Source of the DNA: Burkholderia sp. Ax-1724
GTDB taxonomy: Bacteria > Pseudomonadota > Gammaproteobacteria > Burkholderiales > Burkholderiaceae
Assembly: GCF_011752995.1 (NCBI RefSeq)
Contig: NZ_VWWL01000007.1
Coordinates: 1 to 64,000, forward strand
Reading direction: 5' to 3'
Length of the DNA stretch: 64,000 bases
Position 1 is the first letter of the stretch. Each line of letters opens with the position of its first letter. A program made the position numbers and the translations under genes. Below the pieces are notes generated by a model. It saw only the letters and a list, made by a program, of their open reading frames with translations. It was not told where the DNA came from and made no database searches. Positions 41,273 to 50,744 of the stretch are shown here, one piece after another.

Positions 41273-42613
41273 CTAACGGCGCTGGCCGAACATCATCTGG
41301 CGGGCGAGCGCGGTTTTGACCGGCGGCACGAATTCGAGCGCGGTCAGCGCAAGGCCGCGCATGATCGCGAGTGGCGGGAAGTCGACGGTGAAAAGACGCG
41401 CGAGCGTGTCGGTCGCGCCGATCGTCATGCGCCGGTCGAGTGCGCGGCGTTGCGCGAACGTCGCGAGCGCAAGCGGGGTCGGGCCTTCCGCCGAGAGCGC
41501 GTCGGCGAGCGCGTGCGCATCGCGCAGGCCGAGGTTGAGGCCCTGGCCTGCCACCGGATGCAGCGTCTGCGCTGCATTGCCGATTGCGACGATGTGGCCG
41601 TTCACGAGCGTATCGACGGCGTTGAGCCCGAGCGGGAACGACGCGCGTCCGCGGATCTGCGTGAAGCGGCCCATGCGGTCGCCGAACGCGGCGTCGAGTT
41701 CGCCCAGGAACTCGGCGTCGGAGAGCTGCGCGCGGCGCGCGGCTTCCTCGGGCGAGCAGCACCAGACGAGCGCGTAGTCGGCGCCGCGCACGCCGCCCAT
41801 CGGCAGCAGCGCGATCGGACCTTGCGCGGTGAAGCGCTCCCACGCGACGTGCGGCTGCGGCGTGGACACGGTGACCGTGCCGACCAGCGCGGTTTGGCCG
41901 TAGTCGCGCGAGCCGATGCCGTTGGCGCTTTTATCCACACTTCTGGCGACGCCGCGTTTATCGGCGGCGGCGTCGGTGGGGCTGGCGGTGCGCTCGCCGG
42001 CCTCTTCTTCCTCGGCATCGCGGCTCGTGTCGCGGGCCGCCTTTCGCGCGGTTTTCTGATCGCCGAACAGGCCGCCCTCGGCGTTCACGAGAATCCGCGT
42101 GCGCAACTGCCGCGCGACACCGGCGGTTTCGATCGGCAGCGTGACGCCGTCGGATTCCTGGGTCGGCGCACCGGCCGAGGTCGAGCGAAACCAGTGGACC
42201 CGTGTTGCGTGCACGGCGTCGGCGAGGCCGTGCACGATCGAGCCGTAGCGCAGCACGTAGCCGAGCGCGGGCAGGCCGTGCTCGCGATGATCGATCAGCG
42301 TGCGGCCGAAGTGACCGCGCTGCGACACGTGGATGCGCTCGATCGCGGTGGCGTCGGCGGGCCAGCGCAGCGGTTCGAGGATCATCCGGCTGCCGTGCGA
42401 GACCGCGATTGCGCGCGGATCGGCAATCGAGTCCTCGGGCTCGCGCGCATCGACGAGCGCGAGCCTCAGTTCGCGTGCCACGCTGCGGCGCGCGAGCCAG
42501 CCGGCGAGCGCGAGACCGACCGGCCCGGCGCCGACGATCGTCACGTCGAAGTCGAACGCCTGCTGGCGCGAGGCGGGCTTCAGGATCACCGCCGAGGGAG
42601 AGGCTTCGTTCAT
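41273..42613 (-). CDS. ubiH: UbiH/UbiF/Coq6-family FAD monooxygenase
   Basis: Aromatic-ring hydroxylase of ubiquinone synthesis. The 446-residue protein has the FAD dinucleotide motif GAGPVGLALAG (28-38), DPRAIAVSHGS, and the second FAD motif GNAAQTLHPVAGQGLNLGLRD. Residues about 186-234 form an acidic, Ala/Arg-rich insertion absent from standard UbiH and placed just before DYGQTALV. Which ring position it hydroxylates cannot be stated. Downstream of pepP, as in many proteobacteria. Confidence 0.92.
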   Translation of the reverse strand: MNEASPSAVILKPASRQQAFDFDVTIVGAGPVGLALAGWLARRSVARELRLALVDAREPEDSIADPRAIAVSHGSRMILEPLRWPADATAIERIHVSQRGHFGRTLIDHREHGLPALGYVLRYGSIVHGLADAVHATRVHWFRSTSAGAPTQESDGVTLPIETAGVARQLRTRILVNAEGGLFGDQKTARKAARDTSRDAEEEEAGERTASPTDAAADKRGVARSVDKSANGIGSRDYGQTALVGTVTVSTPQPHVAWERFTAQGPIALLPMGGVRGADYALVWCCSPEEAARRAQLSDAEFLGELDAAFGDRMGRFTQIRGRASFPLGLNAVDTLVNGHIVAIGNAAQTLHPVAGQGLNLGLRDAHALADALSAEGPTPLALATFAQRRALDRRMTIGATDTLARLFTVDFPPLAIMRGLALTALEFVPPVKTALARQMMFGQRR

Positions 42614-42656
42614 CGCCGGTCAGGTCCTGGCTGCATGCGTCGTTTCATGGGGCGCT

Positions 42657-44060
42657 TCATGCGTCGCTTCCTGCGCGGCGCGCTTCCCGCATCAGCGCCT
42701 CGATCTCGTCGGCGGCAACCGGGACGTCGCGCGTCATCAGTTCGCAACCGGTGGGCGTCACGATCGCATCGTCCTCGATGCGGATGCCGATGTTCCAGTA
42801 GCGCTCGGGCACGCCCTCGGCCGGCCGGATGTACAGGCCCGGCTCGATCGTCAGCGTCATCGATGCCTGCAGCGTGCGCCACGGCAGCGCGCCCGCCTCG
42901 TCGCGCGGCGCGCCGCGCTCGCGGTAGTCGCCGCAGTCGTGCACGTCCATGCCGAGCCAGTGGCCGGTGCGGTGCATGTAGAACGGCGCGTAGGCGCGCT
43001 CGGCGAGCACGTCGTCGAGCGAGGCGAACTTCTCGCGCGGCACGATGCCGGTGTCGAGCAGCCCCTGCGACAGCACGCGCAGCGCGGCCTGGTGCGGATC
43101 GTCGAAGGTGACGCCGGCGCGCGTCGCATCGATGGCGGCCTGCTGCGCGGCCAGCACGATGTCGTACAGTTCGCGCTGCGCCGGCGTGAAGCGGCCGCTC
43201 GCCGGGAACGTGCGCGTGATGTCGGACGCGTAGCCGTCGAGCTCGCAGGCCGCGTCGATAAGGATCAGGTCGCCGTCGCGCGCGATCGCGTTGCCGGCCG
43301 GGTAGTGCAGCACGCAGGCGTTCGCGCCCGCCGCGACGATCGAGGTATAGGCCGGCGCCTGCGCGCCGAACTTGCGGAACGTGTAGAGCAACTCGGCCTC
43401 GAGTGCGTATTCGCGGATGCCGGGCCGGCACGCGGCCATCGCGCGCCGATGCGCGGCGGCCGAAATCTGCCCGGCGCGGCGCATGATCGCGAGTTCGTGG
43501 TCGTCCTTGATAAGCCGCATTTCGTCGAGCAGCGGCAGCAGATCGCGCGCGGCGGCGGGCGCGGCGACGCCGCCGCGGCCTTGCGCGCGCACTGCGTCGA
43601 GCCAGCCGCGCACCTGTTCGTCGAGCCGCGCCGAACGGCCGAGCGCGTAATGCAGCGCCGGTTTGTCGGCGAGGATGCGCGGCACCTGCGCGTCGAGTTC
43701 GCCGAACGGGAATGCGGCGTCGAAGCCGAACGCTTCGCGCGCACCCTCGGGGCCGAAGCGGAAGCCTTCCCACGTCTCGCGCTCGACGTTCTTCTCGCGG
43801 CAGAACAGGATCGAGGCGGGCGCGCCGGGGGCGGCGCTCGCGTCGAGCACGAGCAGCGCCTCGGGCTCGGCGAAGCCGGTCAGGTAATAGAAGTAGCTGT
43901 CGTGACGGTACGGGTAGTCGGCGTCGCGGTTGCGCAGCGCTTCCGGCGCGGTCGGGACGATGGCGACGCCGCCGCCCGCGGCGCGTAGCGCGGCGAGAAC
44001 GCGCTCGCGGCGCGTGCGGTAGACGTCGATGGCGATGGTGGGTTCGGTCGGCTGGTTCAT
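42657..44060 (-). CDS. pepP: Xaa-Pro aminopeptidase (aminopeptidase P)
   Basis: Removes N-terminal residues preceding proline. The 467-residue pita-bread metalloprotease has the N-terminal AMP_N domain (RRERVLAALR, DSYFYYLTGF). Its metal ligands lie in LIDAACELDGYASDITRTF, HRTGHWLGMDVHD, LTIEPGLYI and GIRIEDDAIV. Start MNQPTEPT at 44060; the upstream minus frame to 45008 has no homology. First gene of the pepP-ubiH-dusB-fis-purH run. Confidence 0.96.
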   Translation of the reverse strand: MNQPTEPTIAIDVYRTRRERVLAALRAAGGGVAIVPTAPEALRNRDADYPYRHDSYFYYLTGFAEPEALLVLDASAAPGAPASILFCREKNVERETWEGFRFGPEGAREAFGFDAAFPFGELDAQVPRILADKPALHYALGRSARLDEQVRGWLDAVRAQGRGGVAAPAAARDLLPLLDEMRLIKDDHELAIMRRAGQISAAAHRRAMAACRPGIREYALEAELLYTFRKFGAQAPAYTSIVAAGANACVLHYPAGNAIARDGDLILIDAACELDGYASDITRTFPASGRFTPAQRELYDIVLAAQQAAIDATRAGVTFDDPHQAALRVLSQGLLDTGIVPREKFASLDDVLAERAYAPFYMHRTGHWLGMDVHDCGDYRERGAPRDEAGALPWRTLQASMTLTIEPGLYIRPAEGVPERYWNIGIRIEDDAIVTPTGCELMTRDVPVAADEIEALMREARRAGSDA

Positions 44061-44282
44061 CGTGCGATTGTAGCGCTCCGTCCCGTTGTGCTTTCGGTGT
44101 CGCGCACGCCGGCGCCGCCGTTTTGCGCGGATTGGCACGCAGCCTGGCGGCATCGCCGCCGCGGGCATGTTGCAATCCGCCCACAGCGGGTCCGCGCGCG
44201 GCTCGCGAAGATGCGGCCGGTACGTTCGTGATGCCCCTGGACCACTTATACTTTCGCCGGATTCAGAAAAAGGCAGATGGTC

Positions 44283-44897
44283 ATGATGAAACTCATCGGT
44301 TCGCTCGCCAGCCCGTTCGTGCGCAAAGCGCGAATCGTGCTCGCCGACAAGAAGATCGACTATGAACTGGTGCCCGAGAACGTCTGGGCGCCGGATACCC
44401 GGATTCACACGTTCAATCCCATCGGCAAGGTGCCGTGCCTCGTGATGGAAGACGGCGAAGCGGTGTTCGACTCGCGCGTGATCTGCGAATACGTCGATAC
44501 GCTCTCGCCGGTCGGCAAGCTGATTCCGCCGTCGGGGCGCGAGCGCGTCGAAGTGCGCTGCTGGGAAGCGCTCGCCGACGGCGTGCTCGACGCGGCCGTG
44601 CTGATCCGTCTCGAAAGCACGCAGCGCGCGCCCGAACAGCGCGTCGACGCGTGGGTCGCGCGCCAGCAGCGCAAGATCGACGAGGGTCTGATGGCGATGT
44701 CGCAGGGGCTCGGCAGCAAGCCGTGGTGCGCGAGCAATCACTACATGCTCGCCGATATCGCGGTGGGCTGCGCGCTCGGCTATCTCGACTTCCGCATGCC
44801 GCACCTGAACTGGCGCGAAGCGCATCCGAATCTGGACAAGCATTTCCAGAAGCTGTCGCTGCGGCAGTCGTTTATCGATACGGCGCCGAAGGACTGA
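44283..44897 (+). CDS. Glutathione S-transferase family protein (YibF-like)
   Basis: A 204-residue GST-fold protein. The thioredoxin-like N-domain starts MKLIGSLASPFVRKARIVL, with Ser in the glutathione-activating position, then FNPIGKVPCLV and FDSRVICEYVD. The helical C-domain carries LADIAVGCALGYLDFR. This is YibF rather than SspA-like in motif. The start is ambiguous among ATGs at 44277, 44283 and 44286; 44283 is chosen on spacing from AGGCAG. Ends before a strong terminator. Confidence 0.9.
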   Translation: MMKLIGSLASPFVRKARIVLADKKIDYELVPENVWAPDTRIHTFNPIGKVPCLVMEDGEAVFDSRVICEYVDTLSPVGKLIPPSGRERVEVRCWEALADGVLDAAVLIRLESTQRAPEQRVDAWVARQQRKIDEGLMAMSQGLGSKPWCASNHYMLADIAVGCALGYLDFRMPHLNWREAHPNLDKHFQKLSLRQSFIDTAPKD

Positions 44898-44978
44898 ACG
44901 GAGCGCGTCCGGTGAACGCGGCCTACGGGCGAAGCGCCGGGCGCCGGCCGGCCTGAACCGGAATTTGTCCCTTTGATG

Positions 44979-45015
44979 AAAAAATGCGCCTGACGGGGTC
45001 AGGCGCATTTTTTTT
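44979..45015. terminator. Bidirectional terminator between the GST gene and lnt
   Basis: Stem ATGCGCCTGA with TCAGGCGCAT (44984-44993 with 44999-45008), loop CGGGG, A-run on the left and eight T's on the right. Confidence 0.94.
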
Positions 45016-45026
45016 GGCGGGTGCGG

Positions 45027-46763
45027 TTAGCGCGCGTCTTTGCGGCGGTCCTCACGGCACCGCGCGATGCCGGGTCCGAACGCGAAACCGAATGCGAGCA
45101 GCAGCACCGACACCGCCAGCACCGTGTTGTTGCCGCTCGTCACGTAAGGTGTGTTGCCCGAGGTGCCTTGCACCTTCACGTCGAGCGAGCCGACCGTGTA
45201 GGGCGCGAGGCGTCCGATCACGCGGCCGTTCGCGTCGATCGCGGCGGTCATGCCGGTGTTGGTCGCGCGCAGCATCGGCCGGCCGGTTTCGAGTGCGCGC
45301 ATGCGCGCGATCTGCAGATGCTGGTCGAGCGCGATCGTGTCGCCGAACCACGCGAGGTTGGTCGAATTGACGAGCACGCCGGCCGGCGTCGAGTTTTCGC
45401 GCAGCGTGCGCGCGATCTCCTCGCCGAAGATGTCCTCGTAGCAGATGTCGGCCGCGACCGGCTGGTTATGCACCATGAACGGCTTCTGCACCGGCGCGCC
45501 ACGGAAGAAATCGCCGAGCGGAATGCGCATCAGGTTGACGAACCAGCGGAAGCCCCACGGCACGAACTCGCCGAACGGCACGAGGTGGTGCTTGTCGTAG
45601 CGATAAATGTCGCGCGAGCCCGGCGTGACGCCGAACAGGCTGTTGGTGTAGTCGACCACCCGGCCTTCGGGCGTGATCGTGCCGCCGAGCGCGCCGAACA
45701 GGATCGCGCTGCCGGTCGAGTCCGAGAACTCGCGGATCGCGGCCGCGAACGGTGTCGGCAACTGCTGCGCGAGCACGGGAATCGCGGTTTCCGGCGTGAC
45801 GATCAGATCGGCCGGCTGCGCGGTAATCATCTGCTGATACTGATCGATCGCCGCGCGCATGCCGGCTTCCTCGAACTTCATCTCCTGCTTGACGTTGCCT
45901 TGCAGCAGACGCACGCTCAACGGCGCGTTGGCGGGCGTCGTCCACGGCACGAGCGGCAGCAGCAGGCCGATCACGATCAGCGCCAGCGCGGCGCTGGCGG
46001 GTGCGGCGATCGACGACACGCGGCGCGGCGCGGCAGGGCCGCTCGCGGCGGCGCCCGGTGCGGCGCCTGCGTTGCGCGGTTCGCGTGCGGAACCCGCCGA
46101 GATCGACGCCAGCAGCGCCTGCACGATCAGCGCGGCGCTCAGCGCGACCATCCAGCCGACGCCGTACACGCCGGCCACCGGCGCGAATCCGGCGAACGGG
46201 CCGTCCACCTGCGCATAGCCGGTGGCGAGCCACGGAAAGCCGGTGAACACGGTGCCGCGCAGCCATTCGCCGATGGCCCACGCGCTCGCGAAGGCGAGCG
46301 CGCCGTGCCAGGTCGGCGAGAACGGCTGGCGGTCGTCGGCCGCGCCGTTGCGGGCGTGGCCCGCGCAGAACGACCAGACGCCTGCGGCCAGCGCCGGATA
46401 GAGGGCCAGGTACAGCGAGAACAGCGCGAGCGCCGTGCCGGCCAGCGGCGCGGGCATGCCGCCGTAGTCGTGCATGCTCACGTAGAGCCACCACACGCCG
46501 GTCACGAAATTGCCGAAGCCGAACGCCCAGCCCGTCAGCGCGGCGCTTTTCCAGCCGGTGCTTCGTGTGAGCCACGCGAAAAAGAACACGAAGATCGCGA
46601 GCTGCAGCCAGCCGCCGTGCGGCGTCGGCGCGAACGATAGCGTATTGGCGGCACCCGCGGCGAGCGCCACGAGATAGTGCCAGCGCGGCAGGGCGCGGCT
46701 GCGCGTGTCGGCGGCGGGGGCGCTCACGTCGTGGCGCGGGCGGGAAGTGATCGGGTCGGCCAT
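45027..46763 (-). CDS. lnt: Apolipoprotein N-acyltransferase
   Basis: Inner-membrane enzyme adding the third acyl chain to lipoproteins. The 578-residue protein has an N-terminal multi-helix region and a periplasmic nitrilase domain. The Glu-Lys-Cys triad lies in VTPETAIP, YDKHHLVPFGEFVP and DICYEDIFG. The start at 46763 (MADPITSRP) is chosen. The corC-lnt order is conserved, 120 bp apart. Confidence 0.95.
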   Translation of the reverse strand: MADPITSRPRHDVSAPAADTRSRALPRWHYLVALAAGAANTLSFAPTPHGGWLQLAIFVFFFAWLTRSTGWKSAALTGWAFGFGNFVTGVWWLYVSMHDYGGMPAPLAGTALALFSLYLALYPALAAGVWSFCAGHARNGAADDRQPFSPTWHGALAFASAWAIGEWLRGTVFTGFPWLATGYAQVDGPFAGFAPVAGVYGVGWMVALSAALIVQALLASISAGSAREPRNAGAAPGAAASGPAAPRRVSSIAAPASAALALIVIGLLLPLVPWTTPANAPLSVRLLQGNVKQEMKFEEAGMRAAIDQYQQMITAQPADLIVTPETAIPVLAQQLPTPFAAAIREFSDSTGSAILFGALGGTITPEGRVVDYTNSLFGVTPGSRDIYRYDKHHLVPFGEFVPWGFRWFVNLMRIPLGDFFRGAPVQKPFMVHNQPVAADICYEDIFGEEIARTLRENSTPAGVLVNSTNLAWFGDTIALDQHLQIARMRALETGRPMLRATNTGMTAAIDANGRVIGRLAPYTVGSLDVKVQGTSGNTPYVTSGNNTVLAVSVLLLAFGFAFGPGIARCREDRRKDAR

Positions 46764-46883
46764 TATTGCGTGGTCGGCGTCGGAAGTTGAGGAGTCAAAA
46801 AAGCGTGCAAGGAAACCTGCAAGGCGGCACGCCAAAATTTCGCGAACGGGCGCGCCGGCGAAACGGCACGGCGCGCCGGCCGC

Positions 46884-47789
46884 TCAGGTCTGCACGTGCT
46901 GCGCCTCGCGTTCGCGCTGGCCCGCGAGCGGGTCGCGGCGCACCAGCAGCATGTGGACCTGGCGCGCGTCGCCGCGCAGGATCTCGAAGATCAGATCGTC
47001 GAGGCGGACTTTTTCGCCGCGATGCGGCACGCGGCCGAAGTGATGCGTAACGAGCCCGCCGATCGTATCGACTTCCTCGTCCGAATAGTGCGTGCCGAAG
47101 GTCTCGTTGAACTGCTCGATCTCGGTCAGCGCGCGCACGCGGAAGCGCCCGTCCGGCGAGGCGATGATGTTGCCGCTTTCCTCGTCGAAATCGTATTCGT
47201 CCTCGATGTCGCCGACGATCTGCTCCAGCACGTCTTCGATCGTGATGAGGCCCGCCACGCCGCCGTATTCGTCGACGACCACCGCGAGGTGGTTGCGGTT
47301 CACGCGAAAGTCGTGCAGCAGCACGTTCAGGCGCTTCGACTCGGGGATGAACACGGCCGGGCGCAGCATGCCGCGCACGTCGAATTCTTCTTCGGCGTAG
47401 TAGCGCAGCAGGTCTTTCGCGAGCAGCACGCCGATGATGTTGTCGCGATTGCCCTCGTAGACCGGATAGCGCGAGTGCGCCTTTTCCAGCACGAACGGGA
47501 TGAATTCGGATGGGTTGTCCGCGATGTTGATCGCGTCCATTTGCGCTCGCGGCACCATGATGTCGCGTGCGCACAGTTCCGACACCTGGAACACGCCTTC
47601 GATCATCGACAGCGAGTCGGCGTCGATCAGGTTGCGCTCGTGCGCGTCCTGCAGAATTTCCAGAAGTTCGGCGCGCGAGTCGGGCTCGGGCGAGATGAAA
47701 TCGGTCAGGCGCTCGAGCAGCGAGCGCTTTTCCTGCGGTTTGTCGAGGGTGCGTCCGGTATGGCGTCGACTGGGATACGTGTCGTTCAT
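46884..47789 (-). CDS. corC: CNNM/CorC-family CBS-domain transporter protein
   Basis: The 301-residue CorC-type protein lacks the membrane DUF21 domain. It has two CBS domains (ARDIMVPRAQMDAIN, LAVVVDEYGGVAGLITIEDVLEQIVGDIEDEYD) and a C-terminal CorC_HlyC domain. Related proteins act in Mg2+/Co2+ handling, and the phoH-ybeY-corC-lnt neighbourhood is widely conserved. Start MNDTYPSRR at 47789. Confidence 0.94.
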   Translation of the reverse strand: MNDTYPSRRHTGRTLDKPQEKRSLLERLTDFISPEPDSRAELLEILQDAHERNLIDADSLSMIEGVFQVSELCARDIMVPRAQMDAINIADNPSEFIPFVLEKAHSRYPVYEGNRDNIIGVLLAKDLLRYYAEEEFDVRGMLRPAVFIPESKRLNVLLHDFRVNRNHLAVVVDEYGGVAGLITIEDVLEQIVGDIEDEYDFDEESGNIIASPDGRFRVRALTEIEQFNETFGTHYSDEEVDTIGGLVTHHFGRVPHRGEKVRLDDLIFEILRGDARQVHMLLVRRDPLAGQREREAQHVQT

Positions 47790-48084
47790 GGTAGTGCGCC
47801 CGGCGAGACTGGGCGCGCTGTTGCAGAGCATTAAGGATACACCAGGCGCATGGCGAAACCGTGTCCCGCCGGGCCTGGCGCTGATTTGAAGCCGGGTGAA
47901 GCGGCCGCGCCGCGAGGGCGGGGCATGGGCTCATCCTAACCGATTACGTGTCGAAAAGCGCTTGCCGGCAAAAAAGTAACTCGCGCACGGGGACGGGCGA
48001 GAGCGGGCGGGATGGCTCGCGGCGCCGCCGCGGGCGAGCCGTGCCTAGGGCCGGCCGGCGCTTCCGGCTTCGGCTCTTTCAGTC
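47790..48084. other. corC-chaC spacer
   Basis: About 295 bases without a supported gene or terminator. Presumably contains the corC-lnt promoter, but no convincing elements were identified. Confidence 0.4.
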
Positions 48085-48795
48085 TTACCGTCCCGTCGCC
48101 GCGCGCTCGGGCGTGGCCGGCTGCGGCATTTCATCGACCTCTCGCGCCTGACAGCGTGTGAGCAGCGCTTCGAGCGCGCGGTCGGGCATGCCGCTTTCGC
48201 GCAGCGCATGGACCGTGCGGCTCACGTAGTCGAGCGTCGTGCCGTAGCGGCCGCACGCGCAACCGAGCACGGTCCGGACGATGTCGTCGCGCAGCTTGCC
48301 GGTGTAGCTCGGTGCGTCGCGCCGCATCACGAAGGCGAGCGCGTCGACGCGCCGGCCGTCCGCGAGTACGCAGGGCAGCCAGGCGGGGCGGTACGAGCCC
48401 ATCGGCATTTCGCGGCGCCACAGCGCTTCGAGATGCGGCATCGAGCCGGCGGCGGCGAGCCGGAATGCCACGCCAGTGCACGAGCCGCCGCGATCGAGCG
48501 CGAGCACGAGGCCCGGCTGCTCGGGCGTGCCGCGATTCACGCGCGACCATAGGTAGAGCCCGCGGTGATAGCCGTGCACCTTCGAGCGCAGCGCTTCGAC
48601 GGTCGGCAGGCCCGGGTTCCAGATCAGCGAGCCATAGCCGAACAGCCACAGGTCGCTTTGGCGGTCCCAGCCGCGCAGCGTCGATTCGAGCGACGCGCGC
48701 AGTTCCTCGTCCGTCAGCAGCCGCGACTCGCCGAGCATCGGCGGGTAGTCCGGGCAGCGCACGGGGATATCGGCTTCGGGGGACGAGGTGCTCAC
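48085..48795 (-). CDS. chaC: ChaC-like glutathione-specific gamma-glutamylcyclotransferase
   Basis: Degrades glutathione to 5-oxoproline and Cys-Gly. The 236-residue protein has the substrate loop YGSLIW (54-59), a catalytic Glu at 129 in LWRREMPMGSYRP, and ACGRYGTTLDYVSRTVHAL near the C-terminus. It lies between ybeY and corC and may be part of their transcript. Confidence 0.92.
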   Translation of the reverse strand: MSTSSPEADIPVRCPDYPPMLGESRLLTDEELRASLESTLRGWDRQSDLWLFGYGSLIWNPGLPTVEALRSKVHGYHRGLYLWSRVNRGTPEQPGLVLALDRGGSCTGVAFRLAAAGSMPHLEALWRREMPMGSYRPAWLPCVLADGRRVDALAFVMRRDAPSYTGKLRDDIVRTVLGCACGRYGTTLDYVSRTVHALRESGMPDRALEALLTRCQAREVDEMPQPATPERAATGR

Positions 48796-48846
48796 GGTAG
48801 GGTTGGGTCGTGGATGGCGTGGGGAAGGGGCGGGAGTCGCAGAAGC

Positions 48847-49308
48847 CTATCGGTAAGGGTCCGGAAACCCGAGCTTACCGAGGATTTCGGTTTCGATCGC
48901 TTCCATTTCCTCGGCTTCTTCCTCGACTTCGTGGTCGTAGCCCTGGGCATGCAGCGTACCGTGCACGAGCAGATGCGCATAGTGCGCGACGAGCGGCTTG
49001 CCCTGCTCGGTGGCTTCCTTTTCAACTACCGGGCAGCACAGGATCAGATCGCCCGTGACCGGATCGTCTTCCGATTCGGCGTAGGCGAAGGTCAGCACAT
49101 TGGTCGCGTAGTCCTTGCCGCGATAGGTGCGGTTCAGCGTGCGGCCTTCCTCGACGTCGACGAAACGCACGGTCAGTTCGCCGTCCGCGAAGAGCGCCGC
49201 CTTGATCCAGCTCGCGACGCTCGCGCGCGGCAGCAGCGCCTTGTGTTCCGGCCAGGCTTTGGCGGCGGGAAATTGCAGGTTCAACGTCAGTTTCGGGGAG
49301 CGGCTCAT
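48847..49308 (-). CDS. ybeY: Endoribonuclease YbeY
   Basis: Zinc-dependent RNase for 16S rRNA 3' maturation and ribosome quality control. The 153-residue protein has the metal motif [12 protein letters not shown] (His116, His120, His126). Here ybeY is separated from phoH by 289 bp containing a 9-bp tandem repeat, whereas the two genes usually sit close together. The frame upstream of ATG 49308 stays open through the repeat but has no start codon. Confidence 0.96.
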   Translation of the reverse strand: MSRSPKLTLNLQFPAAKAWPEHKALLPRASVASWIKAALFADGELTVRFVDVEEGRTLNRTYRGKDYATNVLTFAYAESEDDPVTGDLILCCPVVEKEATEQGKPLVAHYAHLLVHGTLHAQGYDHEVEEEAEEMEAIETEILGKLGFPDPYR

Positions 49309-49597
49309 GCGGTCTCGGGTCGGGGCTTCGCGTTTGTTGTGGTGTTTCCTGCGGCGTTCGTTGTTGCGCTGGCGGTTGCGTGGGGCGTTACGCTCTTGGT
49401 GGCGTTCGTGGCGTTCGTGGCGTTCGTGGCGTTCGTGGCGTTCGTGGCGTTCGTGGCGTTCGTGGCGTTCGTGGCGTTCGTGGCGTTCGCGATGGCAGCG
49501 GCTTCGAGCAGAGCGCGTCGCTCCGGTGGCGCCGCTCGGCGGCGCGGCTTACGCGGTCCGGTCAGCCACGCCGCCTATCCCGCGCAAGTGCCGCGCT
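49309..49597. other. phoH-ybeY spacer carrying a minisatellite
   Basis: The spacer between phoH (stop at 49598) and ybeY is occupied mainly by the 90-bp array at 49399-49488 and GC-rich flanks with scattered GTTC/GGCG echoes of the unit. No promoter or terminator was recognised. Confidence 0.6.
49399..49488. repeat. Nonamer minisatellite, 10 exact copies of GTGGCGTTC
   Basis: Ten uninterrupted 9-bp units between phoH and ybeY. Partial echoes (GCGTTCGTTG) just before it suggest an older, decayed array. As the unit is a multiple of three, copy changes would not shift any frame; they would change transcript spacing and perhaps coupling between phoH and ybeY. On the minus strand the ybeY frame reads it as Glu-Arg-His repeats, without an initiation codon. 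Confidence 0.97.
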
Positions 49598-50683
49598 TCA
49601 GCGCGAATCCAACGGAGCCGCCGATTTCTGCGCATGCGCATCGTACGCCTCCACAATGCGCGCGACCAGCGGATGGCGCACCACATCCGCGCTCGTGAAG
49701 CGCGTGAGCGCGATGCCGCGCACCTCCGAGAGCACCTGCTGCGCCTCGATCAGGCCGCTCTTGTGGCCGCGCGGCAGGTCGATCTGGGTCGTGTCGCCGG
49801 TGACGACGGCCTTCGAGCCGAAGCCGATCCGCGTGAGGAACATCTTCATCTGCTCGGGCGTGGTGTTCTGCGCCTCGTCGAGGATGATGAACGCGTGGTT
49901 CAGCGTGCGGCCGCGCATGTACGCGAGCGGTGCGATTTCGATCATCTGCCGCTCGAACATCTTCGCGGTCTTGTCGAAGCCGAGCAGGTCGTAGAGCGCA
50001 TCGTAGAGCGGACGCAGGTACGGATCGACCTTCTGCGCCAGATCGCCCGGCAAGAAGCCGAGCCGCTCGCCCGCCTCGACGGCCGGGCGCGTCAGCACGA
50101 TGCGCTTGACCTGGTCGCGCTCGAGCGCGTCGACCGCGCAGGCCACCGCGAGGTAGGTCTTGCCGGTGCCGGCCGGGCCGACGCCGAACGTGACGTCGTG
50201 CGAGACGATCTGCTTCAGATACTCGCGCTGCGCCGGCGTGCGGCCGCGCAGGTCCGCGCGCCGCGTGTAGAGCTTCGGACCGTATTCCTGGAAGTCGTCG
50301 TCGCTCGCGTCGAGATCGGCGGGCTGGTCGAACGGATGATCGGGGTTGCCGGCGAAGCGCGGATCGGCCGCGTCGTCGCCATTGGTGCCGCCGTTGCCGT
50401 TCGGCCGATGGCGCGCCGGATGGCGCACTTCGACGAGCGCGAGCTGGATGTCGTCGACCGACAAAGGCTCGCGCGCGCTGTTGTAGAAGTTTTCGAGCGC
50501 CGTGAGCGCGAGCTTTGCGCCGCGTCCGCGAATCGTGATGCGATGGCCGCGGCGCTGCAAGGTCACGTCGAGCGCCTGCTCGATCTGCCGCAGATTTTCG
50601 TCGAGCGGTCCGCAGAGGTTGGCGAGCCGCGCGTTGTCTTCGCGCGGCGCGGTGAATTCCAGATGCTGCTGAGTGGTCTTCAA
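49598..50683 (-). CDS. phoH: PhoH-family ATPase (PhoH-like / YbeZ)
   Basis: Cytoplasmic P-loop ATPase related to superfamily 1 helicases; YbeZ works with YbeY in RNA metabolism. The 361-residue protein has Walker A GVGPAGTGKT (about 167-176), Walker B FIILDEAQN, and an N-terminal KH-like region. A Gly/Asn/Asp-rich linker (residues about 93-128) separates the two. Upstream of ybeY, downstream of miaB. Confidence 0.95.
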   Translation of the reverse strand: MKTTQQHLEFTAPREDNARLANLCGPLDENLRQIEQALDVTLQRRGHRITIRGRGAKLALTALENFYNSAREPLSVDDIQLALVEVRHPARHRPNGNGGTNGDDAADPRFAGNPDHPFDQPADLDASDDDFQEYGPKLYTRRADLRGRTPAQREYLKQIVSHDVTFGVGPAGTGKTYLAVACAVDALERDQVKRIVLTRPAVEAGERLGFLPGDLAQKVDPYLRPLYDALYDLLGFDKTAKMFERQMIEIAPLAYMRGRTLNHAFIILDEAQNTTPEQMKMFLTRIGFGSKAVVTGDTTQIDLPRGHKSGLIEAQQVLSEVRGIALTRFTSADVVRHPLVARIVEAYDAHAQKSAAPLDSR

Positions 50684-50744
50684 GGCGGTGAGTCGATCCT
50701 GTCGGTTGCGGTACTCGGAATGTCGGTCAGTGTGCTTGGTGCGC

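Noticed and set aside
42657..45008. A 783-codon extension of pepP
   Set aside because: PepP homology begins at MNQPTEPT (44060); the upstream part is antisense to the GST gene and crosses a terminator.
48565..49698. Plus-strand frame with (VAF)n repeats across the minisatellite
   Set aside because: Antisense to chaC, ybeY and the phoH end; the apparent hydrophobic repeat is only the 9-bp array translated.
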